NCBI RefSeq assembly: GCF_019740315.1
Contig: NZ_JAHXZR010000004.1
Coordinates: 1 to 64,000, forward strand
Source of the DNA: Oceanobacter mangrovi
Lineage (GTDB): Bacteria; Pseudomonadota; Gammaproteobacteria; Pseudomonadales; Oceanobacteraceae
Reading direction: 5' to 3'
Length of the DNA stretch: 64,000 bases
In this document: positions 59,982 to 64,000 of the stretch, one piece after another
Position numbering within the stretch: position 1 is the stretch's first letter
Layout of the letters: every line of letters starts with the position of its first letter
Program-made: the position numbers and the translations under genes
Notes under the pieces: model-generated
The model's database searches: none
Told to the model about the DNA's origin: nothing
What the model saw: the letters and a program-made list of their open reading frames with translations, nothing else

Positions 59982-60630
59982 GGGCGGCCACGCCTTTTCA
60001 CATCTGCAGGTGGAGCTGGAGCCGGGCGAATCCATCATCACCGAGTCCGACGCCATGTCGAGCATGGATGCGGATATTGACCTGAACGCCCGTTTTAACG
60101 GCGGTCTGTTCAAAGGTCTGCTGCGCAAATACCTCGGTGGTGAATCGCTGTTTGTCAGTGATTTCCAGAACAATACCGATGGCAAACGCGGGCTTTATCT
60201 GGTGCAGCCGACACCCGGTGAGATTCGCTCGGTGACGGTGGATGAGCAGGGTATCTTCCTGCAACCAGGGGCGTTTCTGGCCTGTACGTCGGGCGTCAAA
60301 CTGGGGCTGAAGTGGGCTGGGCTGGTGTCTTTTATTGCTCGCGAAGGCCTGTTCAAACTGCACGCCTATGGTGATGGTGAACTCTGGTATGGCGCTTATG
60401 GCGCCTTGCTGGAAAAGCAAATCGACGGTGAATACATCGTTGATACGGCCCATCTGGTGGCTTATCCGCCGGGTATCAAACTCAAGCTGCAACTGGCCGG
60501 AGGCTTGTTCTCGTCGCTGTTTTCTGGCGAAGGCCTGGTGACCCGGGTTGAAGGCCAGGGCAAGGTCGTGATCCAGACCCGTAGCCTGTCGGGGCTGGGG
60601 TCCTGGATTAATCCAAAATTTGGCCGTTAG
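59965..60630 (+). CDS. AIM24/TIGR00266-family protein 1
   Basis: The 221-residue protein starts MKVTIEGGHAFSHLQVELEPGES at 59965 and folds as two beta-rich repeats. The family signature appears as LGGESLFVSDF and IDGEYIVDTAHLVA. Its role is poorly known: AIM24 in mitochondria shapes MICOS, and bacterial members are thought to bind membranes. It overlaps the M48 protease gene. Confidence 0.85.
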   Translation: MKVTIEGGHAFSHLQVELEPGESIITESDAMSSMDADIDLNARFNGGLFKGLLRKYLGGESLFVSDFQNNTDGKRGLYLVQPTPGEIRSVTVDEQGIFLQPGAFLACTSGVKLGLKWAGLVSFIAREGLFKLHAYGDGELWYGAYGALLEKQIDGEYIVDTAHLVAYPPGIKLKLQLAGGLFSSLFSGEGLVTRVEGQGKVVIQTRSLSGLGSWINPKFGR

Positions 60631-60641
60631 GAGCGTAAAAC

Positions 60642-61325
60642 ATGGAAGTCGAACTGTTACACCGGCCGGGCAATACCGCTGCCAAAGTGATACTGGCAGA
60701 AGGCGAAAGCTGTACCACCGAAGCCGGTGCCATGATTGCCATGAGCGGCAATATGCAAATCGAAACGACCACCTACAAGCGTGGCCAGGCCGGCGTTTTG
60801 AAGGCAATCAAACGTGCTTTTTCGGGTGAATCCATCTTTATGAACCACTTTCATCCGCAGAACGGTACGGGTGAATTGTGGCTGGGCACGGCGCTGGCCG
60901 GTGACATGATGGTCCATCAACTCGACCACGAAACGCTGATCGTGCAGGGCTCATCGTTTATGGCAGGAGAGAAAGACATTGAGATCGACACTGGCTGGCA
61001 GGGCTTCAAGTCGATCCTTTCCGGAGAGAGTGTGTTCTGGGTCAAACTCAGCGGCACTGGCAAGGTGGTATTGAACTCCTTTGGTGCCATCTATCCGATT
61101 GATGTTGATGGCGAATATATCGTCGACACCGGTCACATCGTCGCCTTTGAGGAAACCCTGGACTTCACCATCACCAAGGCGGGTAAAAGCTGGCTGCAAT
61201 CGATACTGGGTGGTGAAGGCCTGGTGTGTAAATTTCACGGCAAGGGACGCCTGTGGTGCCAGTCACATAACCCGCAAAGCTTCGGCAACAGTCTCACTCC
61301 TAACCTGATCGCAAGGAAGGCCTGA
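60642..61325 (+). CDS. AIM24/TIGR00266-family protein 2
   Basis: The 227-residue paralogue begins MEVELLHRPGNTAAKVIL, with SGESIFMNHFHPQNG and DGEYIVDTGHIVAFEE. It follows protein 1 by 11 bases and is clearly related to it along its length. Confidence 0.85.
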   Translation: MEVELLHRPGNTAAKVILAEGESCTTEAGAMIAMSGNMQIETTTYKRGQAGVLKAIKRAFSGESIFMNHFHPQNGTGELWLGTALAGDMMVHQLDHETLIVQGSSFMAGEKDIEIDTGWQGFKSILSGESVFWVKLSGTGKVVLNSFGAIYPIDVDGEYIVDTGHIVAFEETLDFTITKAGKSWLQSILGGEGLVCKFHGKGRLWCQSHNPQSFGNSLTPNLIARKA

Positions 61326-61327
61326 CC

Positions 61328-62419
61328 ATGTATAACGTGATTCTTACCGGCAAGCTGGTGGCTGGCGCGGATGCCAAAACGGCCGTTACTGCGTTGGCCA
61401 AACTGCTCAGGATGGAGCGAGCCAAAGTGGTGGAGCTGCTGAAAAGTGCCCCTCGCGCGATCAAGCGTACGGAAGACCATTCACAGGCGCTGCGCTACCA
61501 CAAAGCCTTGAATGACATTGGCATTCACTGCCTGGTACAGGCAGATAAAAAGCCAACAGCGGAGCCTGCAACTGAACTGGCGCTGGCTGGTGAGGTGGAG
61601 GAGAGTGCTGCTGCGGCGGCTTCAGCCAAACGTCAGTCCGCTGGCAACCGTGTTGCTGATCGTGCGCCAGCCGCAAGCCCGCTTGTTGAACGCCCGGCTG
61701 GCGCAGCTGTTGAAGTTACGTCCGAAACTGCCACCGTGGTACCGCAAAGCTTTCAGGGGCTGACCTTTGAGCTGGCTGGCCAGCCGGACTATGGCTTTAT
61801 CACGGTGCAGTTACCCGCCAACGAAACCCTGCGGGTCGAAGCCTCGGCGATGGCCACCATGAGCACCAATATGGTGATGAAAACCAAAGCCAAAGGTGGC
61901 CTGGGACGTTTTATCACCGGCGAGTCGATTTTTATCAATGAATTCACCGCCGACGGTGGGCCGGGGGAAATCGGTATTGCACCGGGCTGCCCCGGGGATG
62001 TGAAACACCTGTATCTGCAGGATGAGGAAGTGTTTCTGCAAAACTCGGCGTTTGTCGCTTCCAGCATGGGAGTGGTAACCGAAAGCAAATGGCAGGGGCT
62101 GACCAAGGGCTTTTTCTCGGGCGAAAGCCTGTTTCTGATTCGTTGTAGTGGTACCGGCGACCTCTGGTTCAATACCTATGGTGCCATCATAGAAATTGAT
62201 GTGCAGGACGACTACGTGGTGGATACCGGCAATATCGTCGCCTTCACCAGCGGGCTGGACTACAACATCACCAAGGTTGGTGGTTACAAATCACTGTTTT
62301 TCTCGGGCGAGGGGTTTGTCTGCCGCTTCTCCGGTCAGGGCAAGGTCTGGATTCAGACCCGGGGTGTGGCGGCATTCACTTCCTGGGCGCACTGGTTCCG
62401 GCCGACCAGTAGTAAATAA
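61328..62419 (+). CDS. AIM24-family protein 3 with N-terminal extra domain
   Basis: The 363-residue protein adds an N-terminal domain of about 65 residues (YNVILTGKLVAGADAKTAVTALAKLLRMERAKVVELL), seen in several bacterial membrane-associated proteins, and an Ala/Pro-rich linker. Then comes a C-terminal AIM24 unit with TGESIFINEFTADGG and DYVVDTGNIVAF. It follows protein 2 by 2 bases, so three paralogues and the M48 protease form one operon. Confidence 0.85.
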   Translation: MYNVILTGKLVAGADAKTAVTALAKLLRMERAKVVELLKSAPRAIKRTEDHSQALRYHKALNDIGIHCLVQADKKPTAEPATELALAGEVEESAAAAASAKRQSAGNRVADRAPAASPLVERPAGAAVEVTSETATVVPQSFQGLTFELAGQPDYGFITVQLPANETLRVEASAMATMSTNMVMKTKAKGGLGRFITGESIFINEFTADGGPGEIGIAPGCPGDVKHLYLQDEEVFLQNSAFVASSMGVVTESKWQGLTKGFFSGESLFLIRCSGTGDLWFNTYGAIIEIDVQDDYVVDTGNIVAFTSGLDYNITKVGGYKSLFFSGEGFVCRFSGQGKVWIQTRGVAAFTSWAHWFRPTSSK

Positions 62420-62489
62420 GCCCGCTTTGCCTTCAGATGCAGACGCTAGTCTACGGCCACTTTCAGTGACAGGAAGAGGCCTTACTGCT

Positions 62490-62523
62490 GTCCCGATTGG
62501 TTAAAGCAGCAACCAATCGGGAC
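62490..62523 (+). terminator. Strong hairpin after the AIM24 operon
   Basis: GTCCCGATTGGTT and AACCAATCGGGAC form a perfect 13-bp stem with an 8-base loop. No T-run follows, so it is a possible factor-dependent terminator. The rest of the 344-base gap (62420-62763) shows no gene. Confidence 0.5.
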
Positions 62524-62763
62524 GGCAGCTTCAAGCTTGAATTCAGCCGCTTAAACGCGACATTGTCTTTTCATTGAACCACCACAATCCCCGCCGTAAA
62601 TCCCTGGTGTATTGGTCTGGCCTGCTATCAATCGAGGCAAAATAAAGACCCGTAATTGAGCCATTCGGCCGACTACTTTTACTGCCAGAATCGCAGCAAT
62701 CGTAGTAAAGTTTCTGTTGCGCACCATAACAATAATTACTAAAAACATTTCAAAGACCCACCT

Positions 62764-63981
62764 ATGACCAAATCGACTATTCGCGTTGAATTTCTGCTGT
62801 TGATGGCGACGATGATGTGCCTGACGGCGTTATTTATTGATTCCATGCTGCCCGCCTTGCAGCAGATTGGTGAGGAGCTGGATGCGCTGGACAACAACCG
62901 CTACCAAATGATCCTGACCTCGATCATGGTTGGGCTGGGGGTTGGCCAGCTGTTTTACGGGCCGATTGCCGACGCATTCGGGCGAAAACCAGCGGTCTAT
63001 TTGGGGTTGGCCTTGATGCTGGTCGGCACCTTCATCAGCACTTTTGCACACAGCTTTGAGTGGATGCTGTTCGGACGGGTATTGCAGGGCGTCGGTGCCG
63101 CTGGGCCTCGGGTGATGGTCGTCACAATTGTGCGTGACCAGTATTCCGGAGCAGAGATGGCGCGCGTGTTGTCGCTGGTGATGACGATCTTTATTTTCAG
63201 TCCAGTGGTTGCACCTCTGGTCGGTCAGCTGGTGCTGCTGTTTGCCGGATGGCGCGCCATTTTTGGACTGCTGGGGGTGATCTGTCTGGCGCTGCTGGCC
63301 TGGTTCTCGATCCGCCAGGTGGAAACGCTGAAGCCTGAACATCAGCGGCCGCTTTCGCTAAAACCGGTCATGCGAGGTATGAAGGAAGTTGTCTCTCATC
63401 GGGTTGCATTGGTTTATATCCTGGTTGCCGGTTTGTCGCAGTCGTCAATTATTGCCTTTTTGACCTCAGTACAGGGAATTTTGCAGGGCATATACGGTGC
63501 CGGGGACATGTTCCCGGTGTATTTCGCCATGATCTCTCTGGGCGTCGGGATTTCTTCCTTTATGAACAGCCGTCTGGTTTACCGCTTTGAGATCCGGACG
63601 CTGGTGACGCGTGTACTGATGTTTTTGGGCACACTTTCGCTGATTGAAGCCGCCCTGGTTGCTTCGGGCATCATCGATGTATCCCTGGCCGGATTTATTC
63701 TGATGATGTCGGTCAGTACCTTCTGTCTGGGCTTGCTGTTCGGCAATGTCAACGCGCTGGCAATGGAGGCATTTGGTCATATGGCCGGGATCGCATCCGG
63801 GGTGGTTGGCGCTTTGACAATGCTGATCGGTGTATTGGTCGGCGGAGCGGTCGGAATGAGCTTTAATGGCACGATCGTTCCCTTGTTACTGGGCTTTGGC
63901 CTGGCCTCCCTGACTTCGTTAACGCTGATCCTGCTCGGTACCCCAAAACACGTTAAAAAGGCTGTGGCAGTGAAAGTGTAA
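62764..63981 (+). CDS. MFS drug-resistance transporter, Bcr/CflA-like
   Basis: The 405-residue protein has twelve helices. The MFS motif A appears as YGPIADAFGRKP, and LQGVGAAGPRVMVVTIVRDQ matches the Bcr/CflA drug-proton antiporter branch. It would export small drugs or metabolites. No regulator is adjacent. Confidence 0.85.
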   Translation: MTKSTIRVEFLLLMATMMCLTALFIDSMLPALQQIGEELDALDNNRYQMILTSIMVGLGVGQLFYGPIADAFGRKPAVYLGLALMLVGTFISTFAHSFEWMLFGRVLQGVGAAGPRVMVVTIVRDQYSGAEMARVLSLVMTIFIFSPVVAPLVGQLVLLFAGWRAIFGLLGVICLALLAWFSIRQVETLKPEHQRPLSLKPVMRGMKEVVSHRVALVYILVAGLSQSSIIAFLTSVQGILQGIYGAGDMFPVYFAMISLGVGISSFMNSRLVYRFEIRTLVTRVLMFLGTLSLIEAALVASGIIDVSLAGFILMMSVSTFCLGLLFGNVNALAMEAFGHMAGIASGVVGALTMLIGVLVGGAVGMSFNGTIVPLLLGFGLASLTSLTLILLGTPKHVKKAVAVKV

Positions 63982-64000
63982 GCGCCGTTGCGCCTGCATC

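Noticed and set aside
62551-62748. Minus-strand 65-codon frame in the AIM24-MFS gap
   Set aside because: It has no clear ribosome-binding site or similarity and lies in the MFS promoter region.

Overview
The window looks like the chromosome of an aerobic, phenol-degrading gammaproteobacterium, probably of the marine Oceanospirillales/Pseudomonadales type. This rests on a multicomponent phenol hydroxylase plus meta-cleavage pathway, V4R-type sigma-54 activators, DUF1302/DUF1329 export genes and an MbnP/MbnH copper cluster. The genus is not certain.

Bases 1-10300 are accessory DNA. They hold the tail of an IS3-type transposase and a small lipoprotein operon facing an XRE regulator, which share a palindromic operator. 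Next come two overlapping genes for large tyrosine-recombinase-like proteins, one of which looks catalytically degenerate, and an AbiEi/AbiEii-like toxin-antitoxin pair with a 38-bp palindrome at its start. A 1.5-kb non-coding stretch follows. It carries three copies of a palindromic repeat, the 3' half of a tRNA-Arg(CCG) that is probably an attachment-site scar, and a tandem repeat ending in the same tRNA 3' end. Bases 10300-13500 hold a methyltransferase-HNH fusion and two poorly known genes.

Bases 13561-18868 (minus strand) form a copper cluster: PCuAC chaperone, MbnP, two MbnH-like dihaem proteins and an outer-membrane barrel. Bases 19200-21351 (minus) encode a LysM protein with a glycine-zipper C-terminus, a membrane partner, and a second truncated copy of the same pair. 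This is the layout of an effector/immunity locus with an orphan cassette. A diverged version lies at 55443-57133.

Bases 21680-50800 are an aromatic-catabolism region. It contains an SDR and a tautomerase, a DmpQ-type ferredoxin, an RND exporter with YCF48, DUF1302 and DUF1329 partners, an orphan solute-binding protein, a Rieske oxygenase and reductase, two V4R/sigma-54 activators, a LysR regulator, catechol 2,3-dioxygenase, phenol hydroxylase (dmpKLMNOP) and the lower pathway (dmpC, E, H, I, F, G). Four promoters share one operator layout, ATAC-N7-GTAT (one site has ATTC) followed 19 nt later by TATTAG. They lie before the SDR, the ferredoxin, catechol dioxygenase and dmpC, and are best explained as one LysR regulon. 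Phenol hydroxylase instead has a -24/-12 promoter with two upstream activator repeats 30 bp apart. Phenol would be hydroxylated to catechol, cleaved by DmpB, and taken through the dehydrogenase branch to pyruvate and acetyl-CoA. No hydrolase (dmpD) is present.

Bases 50850-55290 are an iron-uptake unit: AraC regulator, TonB receptor, PepSY protein and a small membrane protein. Bases 57338-63981 hold an MscS channel, an M48 protease, three AIM24-family paralogues and an MFS drug transporter.
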